Source: a virus
IMG/VR virus record: IMGVR_UViG_3300032053_000412
Span: 1 to 27,703 of that record
Strand: one strand, 5' to 3'
Length of the DNA stretch: 27,703 nucleotides
The notes beneath the pieces are model-generated. The model ran no database searches and had not been told where the DNA came from. It saw only the letters and a list, made by a program, of their open reading frames with translations. A program made the translations under genes and the position numbers. Below are positions 16,707 to 23,391 of this stretch, one piece after another. Position 1 is the stretch's first letter, and every line of letters starts with the position of its first letter.

Positions 16707-19358
16707 TTATCGGTTGAGGTCGGCCAACTGCGTTCCCACCTTACGACCGTCAAGATAAACGTCTGAGCGTTTATTTGCAATCGTCTCTATCAGTTTATCG
16801 AGTCGCTCGATTACTATATCTGTCTTATCCTTCGCTCCGGTGGCCGGCCCCCTTTCACCAGTTCCAAATAGTGCGCTAACGACTCCTGCGGCAGCAGTTC
16901 CAAACGACATAGCGGTAAGTCCGGCGCCAATTGCGGAAAGGGCACCCGCAGTTTGCAGTAAGGCACCATAGTCCACTACGGACAATCCCTTAATGAAATT
17001 CAGAACGGGGTCGGCCGCAATTGCAATCATTGCCATACCGGCACCAAGAGACATCATCGCAACACCTAAACCAGTGATTGCAAGAAGACCGGCTCCAAAC
17101 AATAAAGCACCTACACCAGTGAACATCAATGCACCGAGTCCAAACACCGCGGCCGAGAATCCTACAAGTGCAACTGCTGCCTTACCCATATCCTCCCATG
17201 AAATCTTGGTAAAGAAGTTGAGTGCGGCACCAACTAAATACAATGCACCACCCATTATTCCGAGTGCAACTGCGCCTGCGATTACATCACCCCCTATTTT
17301 GGAGATACCATACATCGCCGCAGTCAAACCAATCATTGCTACCGTACCTTTTGCGACTCCATCCCATGTAACACCGGTACTGAATTGCTGCATAGCCTTA
17401 GCGAGAATGTATACGGCGGTGGCGACCAAAATCATGGAGGCACCCGCGGCGAGCATATTCGCTGGTTTTACATCCCTCATAAATCTACTGAAACTGCCCA
17501 TAGGTTTTTCAATATCTGTTGGGGGTTTCCCAGTCACACTCTCCGCGGCTTTCCCTGCGAGATTTCCCAGTGTATTGGATTTCGAGCGACCAAACTTACT
17601 AATACTCTCACCAAAGAATGTCCCAATCCCCTTTGCCTTACCGACCCAATCAACTCTCGAAATAGTCAAGAGGGCAAGACTACCAATCGTTATCCACTTT
17701 GCCCACTCCGCAACTATATCATGTTCTGCAAAAAATCCGTGGATACCTTTAACAGCCGACGATATACCATCAAATATAGGCGCAAGCATCTGCATTACTG
17801 GTAACATAATTGACGACACATCACTCACTATCAATTTCCACGAGTTCTCCATCTTCTTCATTGTACCTTGAATATCATCATCAATAAGGGCTAACGCCTT
17901 TCTGTCAGCCTTCTCCTTAGGCGTCATACTCCGTTCCTTGTCTCTGAGCATAACCATCTTTGCAAACTCATCCGTGGTCATTCCAACGGCTGATGCATAG
18001 GCTTTCTGTGCAAGAGGTGCCATCTTGTTGAACTCTTCGAGAGATGTGACCTGACCGAGTACGGACTCCATCGCCTTACCCTGGTCACCTATAAGTGCGT
18101 AGTAACGCGCTGCATCAAGGTTCAACGTCTTACCGCTTAGTATCTGGGCCTCCATCTCTGCATTGAGAGAAGTCTCTATATCAAGAAGTCCATCCGTGAT
18201 ATCAGAGATTTGCTTCATACTCATACCGAGTTTGCGCGCCTCTACGGCGGTCTTGAGGAACGCCTTTGGATTCTGCGACATAAATGAGTACGACCCCTCT
18301 GCGGACTCGGCGATATCCTTCATCACTTGAGATACAGACACGCCCGAACTCTTGGCCATACTTTCCAAATCCTTACTCATCTGACCTATCACATCTCCCT
18401 TACCGATAAGCGTCATATTCTTGACAAACTCAGCGGAGTCACTTTCGGCGACACCGAATTTCGCAGACAACTCGGCTACGGCCTTTACATTATCTTTCGT
18501 TGCGAGAGTTGTGTTACCCGCAGCTTCAAATAATGCTTGTGCAGATTTGTAGGCATCCTCATATCCAACACCCAATGGTCTAAGTTCTCGGGCCGCACTT
18601 TCGGCGGCAACTACAATTTCTTTACTCTGCGATACGGTTAGACCTGTGGTTTTGCGGAACTCGTCACCGGCTTGCTGCATTTCTTTCCACTTTGCAAGGG
18701 ATAGTGCGAGTAGTCCGAGCATTATTAGCATAGGACTTTTCAATGCCTTGTCTATGCTTTGACCTATCTCAACAACTCGGTCTCTGGACAAACCAAACAA
18801 GTTTAACATCTGTTCTTGGGTTTCTCTTTGTTTATCCATCAAGACTTTAGTCGCACTCATCTGTTGATATCTTTCCAACGCAAGTTCGGCGGTTGCTCTC
18901 ATAGCCTTTTCTTCATTGTTGAGTGAGTTGAACAGATTTTCTTTTAACCCCAAATTATTTTTATTGAACAACTCCTCTTTGACTTTTAGTTTGAGAAGCC
19001 GGTCTTCAATAGAACTTATCTCTTCGTGATAAGGAACTTGTTGTTTCATTTGAGTAAGAATGCTAGCCCCTTCTGCCGAGAGTTTACGCTCAACGGATAA
19101 CACATCGGACAATAGCGTTATTTGCTCTTCGACATTACCTAATTTCTTAGATGAAAGAACCGTATCCATTCTTTGTATAACCAACTCTTCTTTCAAACTG
19201 CCAAGGAATTTTCGTTCGCTCGAACTAATTTTTTTTGCGTAATCTTCGAGTTCGGCCCAGGTCTCGGCAAGTTTTGTTGAATTTTCAACGAATCGAGTTG
19301 AGGCCTCCTCAATACCACTTAATTCTTCTTCAAATACCTTACTTTTCTTTTTGGCCAT
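16707..19358 (-). CDS. Tail tape measure protein
   Basis: Sets tail length and is threaded in the tube lumen before DNA ejection. The 883 residues show the typical layout: a long charged helical N-terminal half (1-200) with coiled-coil character, a first hydrophobic helix (about 212-226, MLIMLGLLALSLAKW), and a C-terminal half (about 555-830) with a series of Gly/Ala-rich hydrophobic segments that could insert in the host membrane. The last 60 residues are charged. It lies between small tail proteins and baseplate genes, exactly where a tape measure gene is expected. At about 0.15 nm per residue the tail would be roughly 130 nm, an estimate from the general rule for long-tailed phages. Confidence 0.85.
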   Translation of the reverse strand: MAKKKSKVFEEELSGIEEASTRFVENSTKLAETWAELEDYAKKISSSERKFLGSLKEELVIQRMDTVLSSKKLGNVEEQITLLSDVLSVERKLSAEGASILTQMKQQVPYHEEISSIEDRLLKLKVKEELFNKNNLGLKENLFNSLNNEEKAMRATAELALERYQQMSATKVLMDKQRETQEQMLNLFGLSRDRVVEIGQSIDKALKSPMLIMLGLLALSLAKWKEMQQAGDEFRKTTGLTVSQSKEIVVAAESAARELRPLGVGYEDAYKSAQALFEAAGNTTLATKDNVKAVAELSAKFGVAESDSAEFVKNMTLIGKGDVIGQMSKDLESMAKSSGVSVSQVMKDIAESAEGSYSFMSQNPKAFLKTAVEARKLGMSMKQISDITDGLLDIETSLNAEMEAQILSGKTLNLDAARYYALIGDQGKAMESVLGQVTSLEEFNKMAPLAQKAYASAVGMTTDEFAKMVMLRDKERSMTPKEKADRKALALIDDDIQGTMKKMENSWKLIVSDVSSIMLPVMQMLAPIFDGISSAVKGIHGFFAEHDIVAEWAKWITIGSLALLTISRVDWVGKAKGIGTFFGESISKFGRSKSNTLGNLAGKAAESVTGKPPTDIEKPMGSFSRFMRDVKPANMLAAGASMILVATAVYILAKAMQQFSTGVTWDGVAKGTVAMIGLTAAMYGISKIGGDVIAGAVALGIMGGALYLVGAALNFFTKISWEDMGKAAVALVGFSAAVFGLGALMFTGVGALLFGAGLLAITGLGVAMMSLGAGMAMIAIAADPVLNFIKGLSVVDYGALLQTAGALSAIGAGLTAMSFGTAAAGVVSALFGTGERGPATGAKDKTDIVIERLDKLIETIANKRSDVYLDGRKVGTQLADLNR

Positions 19359-19377
19359 ATAAGTATCTCAGTAAAAC

Positions 19378-19623
19378 TTACAGTTTGTACATATTCTGGA
19401 CTCTGCGTTCAATTTCGGCGAACTTGGGGTCATGTTTTCGAAGTTTCTCTATTCGTTCTTCCATACTTTTTCTGATTCTTTCCAAGTCCTCTACCGCTTT
19501 GAGGAACTCAGGGTCTGATGATAGTTTACTCGTAATCATCTTCGTTCGCTTCCTTGCGACCGCATCAAAAATTGCGGTAAGTAGTCGCTCTGCGATACCT
19601 TCGTTGAGGGGTTTCTTACTCAT
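19378..19623 (-). CDS. Small coiled-coil protein between endonuclease and tape measure
   Basis: 81 residues from the ATG at 19623. A GGAG 6 nt upstream lies in the last codons of the endonuclease gene; the earlier TTG at 19635 has no site of its own and is rejected. The chain is almost wholly charged helix, with LERIRKSMEERIEKLRKH as a likely coiled coil. No family recognised. It starts 8 nt before the endonuclease ends and stops 19 nt before the tape measure, so it is part of the tail operon and was probably the neighbour of the chaperone gene before the endonuclease came in. Confidence 0.75.
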   Translation of the reverse strand: MSKKPLNEGIAERLLTAIFDAVARKRTKMITSKLSSDPEFLKAVEDLERIRKSMEERIEKLRKHDPKFAEIERRVQNMYKL

Positions 19624-20197
19624 GAGATTCTCCAATTTCTGATATGACTCTTTTTACATCCTTTGAACTTTCTACTATAAATCGTTGTAACTCATATCCA
19701 TTCCGTTTTGCAATCTCGTTCTTCTGTTGGTCTACCAGCACTCTATGTGGTAATGAGTGCCAATACGAGTTGTCAACTTCTATCAACAAGTTTCCAATGC
19801 GACCATCGAAAAATCGACCATCCAGTTCTACTTCTCTTTCTATATCAACATTCCACCGACATTCGAGCGCATCAAGGAATTGTTTTCCAGAAACAGAAGT
19901 CATAAACGATGGTTTTACTGTTTTAATATATCGTATCCGAGAGTAACTCATTTTCTTGCGCGTTTCGATAGAAAATTTCTTACCTTTATTCACTCCAACA
20001 GAAGATGATGGTTTTCGAAATGGTTTTTTATAATACGCATCATATCCATCATCAGGAAAACCTCTAAACTTTTTAATATGACGTTTTCCTAATTGTGCTA
20101 TTCTTTGTTTTTGTATTTCTTCTGGAGTATGTTTTCTATTAAAGTTAGGATTGTTCTTTCCCTTCCTAACCGGATATCCAATTTTGGTGTAAGACAT
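19616..20197 (-). CDS. Free-standing homing endonuclease, NUMOD3 plus Vsr-like nuclease
   Basis: 193 residues from the ATG at 20197, which has TAGGGG 6 nt upstream; the frame's earlier TTG at 20239 lies in a promoter-like motif and is rejected. Two NUMOD3-type repeats are visible: KGKNNPNFNRKHTPEEIQ (12-29) and NKGKKFSIETRKKM (70-83). The C-terminal half is a Vsr/PD-(D/E)XK-like core: FFDGRIGNLLIEVDNSYWHS (129-148) with D131, E140 and W146-H147, then DQQKNEIAKRNGYELQRF, as in the EDxHD homing enzymes related to I-Bth0305I. Such enzymes cut endonuclease-free genomes and spread their own gene. It is wedged into the tail operon between the chaperone and the 81-residue gene and its end supplies the latter's ribosome site. 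Confidence 0.82.
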   Translation of the reverse strand: MSYTKIGYPVRKGKNNPNFNRKHTPEEIQKQRIAQLGKRHIKKFRGFPDDGYDAYYKKPFRKPSSSVGVNKGKKFSIETRKKMSYSRIRYIKTVKPSFMTSVSGKQFLDALECRWNVDIEREVELDGRFFDGRIGNLLIEVDNSYWHSLPHRVLVDQQKNEIAKRNGYELQRFIVESSKDVKRVISEIGESHE

Positions 20198-20219
20198 ATG
20201 AACCCCTAAAATGAAAATA

Positions 20220-20269
20220 GGACGGCAAACTACTATCAATAAATATCTGTTTGGAGTAGTTTTGAGTCC
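20220..20269 (-). promoter_or_regulatory. Imperfect hairpin in endonuclease leader
   Basis: The arms pair as GGAC plus AAACTAC against GTAGTTT plus GTCC, with a 3x3 internal loop; the apex carries the GATATTTATT motif (20238-20247). It begins at the stop codon of the chaperone frame and ends 22 nt before the endonuclease start. It may separate endonuclease expression from the tail operon. No U-run for a terminator. Confidence 0.4.
20238..20247 (-). promoter_or_regulatory. Candidate phage late promoter element GATATTTATT
   Basis: Second exact copy of the 10-mer, 41 nt upstream of the homing endonuclease start and inside the loop of a leader hairpin. A late promoter here would let the endonuclease be made separately from the tail message. 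Confidence 0.4.
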
Positions 20270-20511
20270 TATTTCTGCGCAATGGCTGGTCGTTTAGGAA
20301 CACTGGGCGGTGTTGTATTTCCACCATTTTTCGCATACTCTGCCTCCCTCTTCTTCCAGTCCTCAAGTTCCTTCATATAGAACCTTCGAAGGTAAACAGG
20401 CATATCGTATACAGTACCGTAGTCAAATCCACCCTCTGACGCCATGATGAGAGTGAATAATTCTCGGTGAAGGAGGATTTTATCTGTTACCGCCAGGCCA
20501 AAAAAACTCAA
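20269..20511 (-). CDS. Second frame of tail assembly chaperone, probably reached by frameshift
   Basis: Open frame of 80 codons that overlaps the end of the gp26-like gene by 32 nt in another phase. The only start codons are a TTG at 20511 and an internal ATG at residue 23; neither has a Shine-Dalgarno sequence, unlike nearly all other genes here. At the overlap is a T7 run (20500-20506). A +1 slip there would join residue 249 of the upstream protein to residue 5 of this frame, giving a 325-residue fusion. The protein has VYDMPVYLRRFYMKELEDWKKREAEYAK, a helix-rich segment of the kind found downstream of PF12322-type proteins. Many dsDNA phages make such a pair of tail chaperones (lambda G and GT). 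The coding frame is secure; how it is translated is inference. Confidence 0.72.
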   Translation of the reverse strand: MSFFGLAVTDKILLHRELFTLIMASEGGFDYGTVYDMPVYLRRFYMKELEDWKKREAEYAKNGGNTTPPSVPKRPAIAQK

Positions 20512-21247
20512 CGGTCAATGGAACCGATAAGCGTTCCTCATATCCACAGTCCCCATTCTTACATTCGTAGTCGAATGTCATATCAATTCCAGGTTGAACT
20601 TTTTGAAGATGGCGGCGAAGTGCGAGAGAGTCGCTTGCAATCATGTCTTTGTCAACAAAGTTAACAATGGACTGAATATCCCTCTTACTATTAACCGATG
20701 TGATAACCTTCTTCAAGCGGGTACTAAGGTCTGCGGAATATCGGTCATTCATCTTCTTCATAGCCTTTACTTCGACTTCAATCTCACTCTCATCTTTGCT
20801 CGTGAGAAACTTGAATGTAATCTTGTTCCCTGACGGTAGGTCGTAAGAAAACTCATTGATGCCTTTTGGTAGACCCGTGAAGTCCACCGTCTTATGCTCA
20901 AGGGCACTGAGGTCGATGGTGTCTTGCTGTTTATGTTCACATACCGGGCACGTCATTTGAACTTGGTAGTCCTTGCCGTATCCTAGAACTCGTGTAGCAA
21001 CCATCAACGCATTTTTGTCACCGATGAGAAGGTCGTCATAGTTGATTTGACTGACAATGACACTTCGCAGTACCATATCAATTGCCACGCCTTTCTTTAC
21101 GAGGTTTGTAGATGTGAGAATGTCCTCTTCCTTTGCGCCCATGTACCGAATGTCAAGCACACCTTTTGAGAGTGGGTTGTCTGTCGGATAAAACCATCCT
21201 TGAGACGGTAGCTCAAGAACTTCCGTAGCGAACTTCGTTTCTGTCAT
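20480..21247 (-). CDS. 26: T4 gp26-like baseplate/tail assembly protein
   Basis: 255 residues with the features of the T4 baseplate protein family that includes gp26 (PF12322): opening LELPSQGWFYP, then LVKKGVAIDMVLRSVIV and ILTSTNL segments. Two cysteine pairs, C100/C103 in CPVC and C229/C234 in CKNGDC, would bind one zinc ion across the chain. The start ATG has AAAGGA about 8 nt upstream. It follows a hairpin (21299-21337). Its place right before the tape measure region and its overlap with a second reading frame are typical of tail assembly chaperones, so it may act in tape measure folding rather than as a hub subunit. Family likely, precise role open. Confidence 0.75.
   Translation of the reverse strand: MTETKFATEVLELPSQGWFYPTDNPLSKGVLDIRYMGAKEEDILTSTNLVKKGVAIDMVLRSVIVSQINYDDLLIGDKNALMVATRVLGYGKDYQVQMTCPVCEHKQQDTIDLSALEHKTVDFTGLPKGINEFSYDLPSGNKITFKFLTSKDESEIEVEVKAMKKMNDRYSADLSTRLKKVITSVNSKRDIQSIVNFVDKDMIASDSLALRRHLQKVQPGIDMTFDYECKNGDCGYEERLSVPLTVEFFWPGGNR
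20500..20506 (-). other. Possible programmed frameshift site, run of seven T
   Basis: The upstream frame reads GAG TTT TTT TGG; the downstream frame reads AGT TTT TTT GGC. With seven T, two tRNA-Phe in the P and A sites could each slip forward one base and still pair perfectly, moving exactly into the second frame. A -2 slip would reach the same frame but with a mismatch in the P site. No stimulatory structure was identified. Confidence 0.45.
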
Positions 21248-21298
21248 TTTGTTTTTCCTTTGAAATGAATGTATGAACCATTACGAAACCCTTAAGAA

Positions 21299-21337
21299 CA
21301 GAAAGTCTCCTACCGAGGGACGATGGGAGACTTTCTG
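21299..21337 (-). terminator. Perfect 12-bp hairpin after the small tail genes
   Basis: Arms CAGAAAGTCTCC (21299-21310) and its exact complement (21326-21337) enclose a 15-nt loop, 13 nt downstream of the 54-residue ORF stop. On the minus strand the stem is followed by TTCTTAA, a poor U-tract. It may be a weak intrinsic terminator that lowers expression of the gp26-like and tape measure genes relative to the abundant tube, or a 3' end stabiliser. Confidence 0.6.
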
Positions 21338-21349
21338 ATGGCTGCATTG

Positions 21350-21514
21350 TTACAACGAACTTGGGCCTATTCCATATTTTGTTTCTATGGTCTTTACCCA
21401 TCCCTTATTACCTATTCCATTGTCTATCAGTTTTTCTTTTTCTTTTGCCCACTTAACCATATCGGTCGCACATTGTTTTCCATACTTCGCAGCAAGTTCA
21501 ACGGTCATTTCCAT
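21350..21514 (-). CDS. 54-residue protein, paralogue of the preceding gene's C-terminus
   Basis: A short ORF whose ATG (21514) has TAGGAG, overlapping the stop codon of the upstream gene, 9 nt before it. Its residues 7-26 and 46-51 (LAAKYGKQCATDMVKWAKE ... KYGIGP) match the C-terminal part of the 116-residue neighbour (LSSKYGKKFADEVVKFAED ... KYGIKP). This similarity supports that both are real and arose by duplication. No cysteine motif or membrane segment; mostly helix. Function unknown. A hairpin follows, making it the end of the tube transcript unit. Confidence 0.75.
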   Translation of the reverse strand: MEMTVELAAKYGKQCATDMVKWAKEKEKLIDNGIGNKGWVKTIETKYGIGPSSL

Positions 21515-21526
21515 GATAAAACGCTC

Positions 21527-21877
21527 CTAATCCAAGTCCAAATCCACTGGTTTTATACCATACTTCTTGAGGAACGAACCTCCACCCGGGCCGTGACCGT
21601 ATGTTGCTTTTTCATATTCATCTTCTGCGAACTTCACTACTTCATCGGCAAACTTCTTACCATACTTACTCGACAATTTGTCATAAGCGTGTTTTGTTTT
21701 TCGTTTATATGGATTTGGATTAATGCCCTTGCGTTCTCCCTCATTCTCATAGTAATCTGCGGCTGAATAGGCGTCATAATATACATTTATGAGAGCGAGT
21801 TTTTCCTTATCTGGTGGCGTTACACTCTCTTTTAGTAATTGCTTCTTTTTCCATTCACGGATATCAAATGTACTCAT
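21527..21877 (-). CDS. Hypothetical 116-residue protein after tail tube
   Basis: Not recognised as a known family. The chain is mainly helical and charged, with EWKKKQLLKESV near the N-terminus, a tyrosine-rich part (YYDAYSAADYYENEG) and a C-terminal module LSSKYGKKFADEVVKFAED ... FLKKYGIKP that is shared with the 54-residue ORF directly downstream. It starts 16 nt after the tail tube stop and is probably on the same message as the tube. Small proteins here in T4-like phages are often of unknown role; nothing suggests an enzyme. Confidence 0.75.
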   Translation of the reverse strand: MSTFDIREWKKKQLLKESVTPPDKEKLALINVYYDAYSAADYYENEGERKGINPNPYKRKTKHAYDKLSSKYGKKFADEVVKFAEDEYEKATYGHGPGGGSFLKKYGIKPVDLDLD

Positions 21878-21893
21878 AGTTCAGTCTCTCAAA

Positions 21894-22379
21894 TTAGTAC
21901 TGCAAGATTGCGTAGTCGTAACGAATCGTCAATTGAACATCAACAACCGCACTTTCTGCCCACGACCAATCACCGAACTGAGCTTGCTTAATGTATGCAC
22001 CTTTCAGTGTCCACTCTTCCACCTTGTCACCAACTGGTCCAAGCGCGTTGATGGTAACATCCTTCTTATAGAAGTCCGAGTATCCCTCACGACCCGTAAC
22101 AGACTCGTGTGACAATCGAACCCACTCCATAACTGCTTGTGCAGCGGATGGAACTATTGGGTCGTAGAGCGTGACTGTGATATCTTGCCATTCGCCCTTA
22201 CCTTTGATTTTTCTCTTAACATTGATGTGGTCAAGAGTAATGTCCTCAAACGCGATTGTTGGGCGGCTACCTGCATGAACCATAAACGCCGGAATTCCTT
22301 CTATGTACATAATAAAACGGGCCTTTACTTTTGGTTCGAATGCCACACCGAATATTTCGTTCTGGTCGATTATAGCCAC
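21894..22379 (-). CDS. 19: Tail tube protein, T4 gp19-like
   Basis: Forms the inner tube of the contractile tail. 161 residues, almost the length of T4 gp19. The pattern is typical: FIMYIEGIPAFMVHAGSRPTI opening, a DITVTLYDP strand near the middle, and a DWSWAESAVVDVQLTIRYDYA ending, all strands of the tube beta-barrel fold shared with Hcp proteins. The start is a GTG with GGGAG 7 nt upstream; no ATG lies nearby. It is preceded by a 164-nt gap with a strong terminator and two ATATTTAT motifs, so it is likely to have its own promoters, in line with the need for many copies. Confidence 0.87.
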   Translation of the reverse strand: MAIIDQNEIFGVAFEPKVKARFIMYIEGIPAFMVHAGSRPTIAFEDITLDHINVKRKIKGKGEWQDITVTLYDPIVPSAAQAVMEWVRLSHESVTGREGYSDFYKKDVTINALGPVGDKVEEWTLKGAYIKQAQFGDWSWAESAVVDVQLTIRYDYAILQY

Positions 22380-22437
22380 GATTGTTCTCCCATTACTTTG
22401 TGTAAAACACCTGATATCTCCATACCACTCTATCTCA

Positions 22438-22447
22438 AATAAATATC
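22438..22447 (-). promoter_or_regulatory. Candidate phage late promoter element GATATTTATT
   Basis: Third exact copy of the 10-mer, 59 nt before the tail tube start and just downstream of the terminator at 22500-22530, which is where a promoter for the tube unit would be needed. Confidence 0.45.
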
Positions 22448-22481
22448 ACGGTCACTTGAAAAATGTTTCTTTCCATACACC

Positions 22482-22491
22482 TATAAATATG
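22482..22491 (-). promoter_or_regulatory. Variant of the late motif, CATATTTATA
   Basis: Shares the ATATTTAT core and lies 103 nt before the tube start, immediately after the terminator. With the copy at 22438 it makes a tandem pair, found nowhere else in the window. Confidence 0.35.
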
Positions 22492-22499
22492 AGATGAAC

Positions 22500-22530
22500 A
22501 AAAAATTCGCACCCCGAAGAGTGCGAATTT
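22500..22530 (-). terminator. Intrinsic terminator with UUCG loop
   Basis: Arms AAATTCGCAC and GTGCGAATTT (22503-22512 and 22521-22530) pair perfectly. In the minus-strand RNA the loop closes further with a U-G and a C-G pair around UUCG, the very stable tetraloop, and six U end the structure (22505-22500). It sits 12 nt after the stop of the zinc-ribbon gene and closes that transcription unit. Best-formed terminator in the window. Confidence 0.9.
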
Positions 22531-22542
22531 CCCTTGTTTTCC

Positions 22543-23316
22543 TTACGCTATTTGAATAGGCGCACCACATCGGGGACAGAATTTGTAGTCAAAACGCGAC
22601 TTCTTACCGCAACTTACGCAGTATAATTTGTCCTCCGAAGTAACCTCTTGTGCTACCCCTCTTAGCCAGAACTTGAATGCTACGGATGGATAGTCCTTCT
22701 GTCCAAAGTATCCGTTTACGAATGATTGATTGGACTTGCCTCCTTCAACGGTTGCGCCCGCGACTCCACTGTCGGGGATTATGTTGTTGCTGGTGAATGA
22801 CATACAAGTTACCTTACCGCCGTATGTCACAGAACTCGCTTCATTACTCATCGCCCCCATTGAAGTCGAAACATACCAATCTGGGTCTGACCAGTATGGT
22901 TTGGGCCATCCCGAATCTCTTCGTCTAAGTGGTGTAGGTGGGGTGTATGATATAGTGATTTCAGGTTGTTTCTCAAACCAGACCTCAACTTCAAGCAGTC
23001 CATTCTCCGGACTTGATGGGTCTTGAACTTTAGAGTCCGAGAGTGGAACGAACTTGAACTTCTTACCACTGGACAAATCTCCATTTGTGATAAAACGCTC
23101 AATGGGAACTGACCCTTGGGCAGGTATGATTATCTCATCACCACCGAGTACATCCGTTCCATCAATTTTGATAGATGCGATTGCTCGCTTCCATGTTTGG
23201 TTTTTTATTTCGAGTGAATACTCACTGTTGAATGGTAGGTAGACGAACTTCCCATCGGTTTCACGAAGTGGTTGTCCATCCTTTTTTACGAGCACAATAA
23301 TGCTATTTTTATACAT
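22543..23316 (-). CDS. Beta-rich protein with C-terminal zinc ribbon, between sheath and tube genes
   Basis: 257 residues. The first 110 are strand-rich with GKFVYLPFNSEYSLEIKN, IASIKIDGTDVLGG, PIERFITNG and GKKFKFVPL, a pattern I have seen in uncharacterised phage and bacterial proteins and read as a beta-sandwich. The middle (125-215) is Gly/Ser-rich. The C-terminus has C233, C236, C247 and C250 as CVSC ... CPRC, a zinc ribbon. Start ATG follows AAGGAG at 7 nt. The gene stands between tail sheath and tube but is separated from the sheath by the homing endonuclease and ends at a strong terminator. Role unknown; a virion decoration or host-interaction protein is possible. Confidence 0.72.
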   Translation of the reverse strand: MYKNSIIVLVKKDGQPLRETDGKFVYLPFNSEYSLEIKNQTWKRAIASIKIDGTDVLGGDEIIIPAQGSVPIERFITNGDLSSGKKFKFVPLSDSKVQDPSSPENGLLEVEVWFEKQPEITISYTPPTPLRRRDSGWPKPYWSDPDWYVSTSMGAMSNEASSVTYGGKVTCMSFTSNNIIPDSGVAGATVEGGKSNQSFVNGYFGQKDYPSVAFKFWLRGVAQEVTSEDKLYCVSCGKKSRFDYKFCPRCGAPIQIA

Positions 23317-23340
23317 GTGCGTTCTCCTTGTTTGTTTTGA

Positions 23341-23381
23341 GAGTGCTCCGAGTATGCACTCAAATTTTCTTTAAACTCGGA
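23341..23381 (-). promoter_or_regulatory. Two mutually exclusive hairpins in a gene leader
   Basis: In minus-strand RNA, TCCGAGT can pair with ACTCGGA (23375-23381 with 23347-23353), or GAGTGC with GCACTC (23356-23361 with 23341-23346). Each hairpin's loop holds one arm of the other, so both cannot form. They lie 25-65 nt before the zinc-ribbon gene start and downstream of the endonuclease stop. Might control that gene's translation; could be chance. Confidence 0.35.
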
Positions 23382-23391
23382 CAAGTCAAAC

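Noticed and set aside
16993-17871. Plus-strand open frame of 292 codons
   Set aside because: It is the antisense of the Gly/Ala-rich part of the tape measure gene; no ribosome site, odd Pro/Ile/Ala composition.
23341-23381. H-type pseudoknot from the two stems
   Set aside because: The loop that would have to cross the 7-bp stem has zero nucleotides, so the stems must be alternatives.
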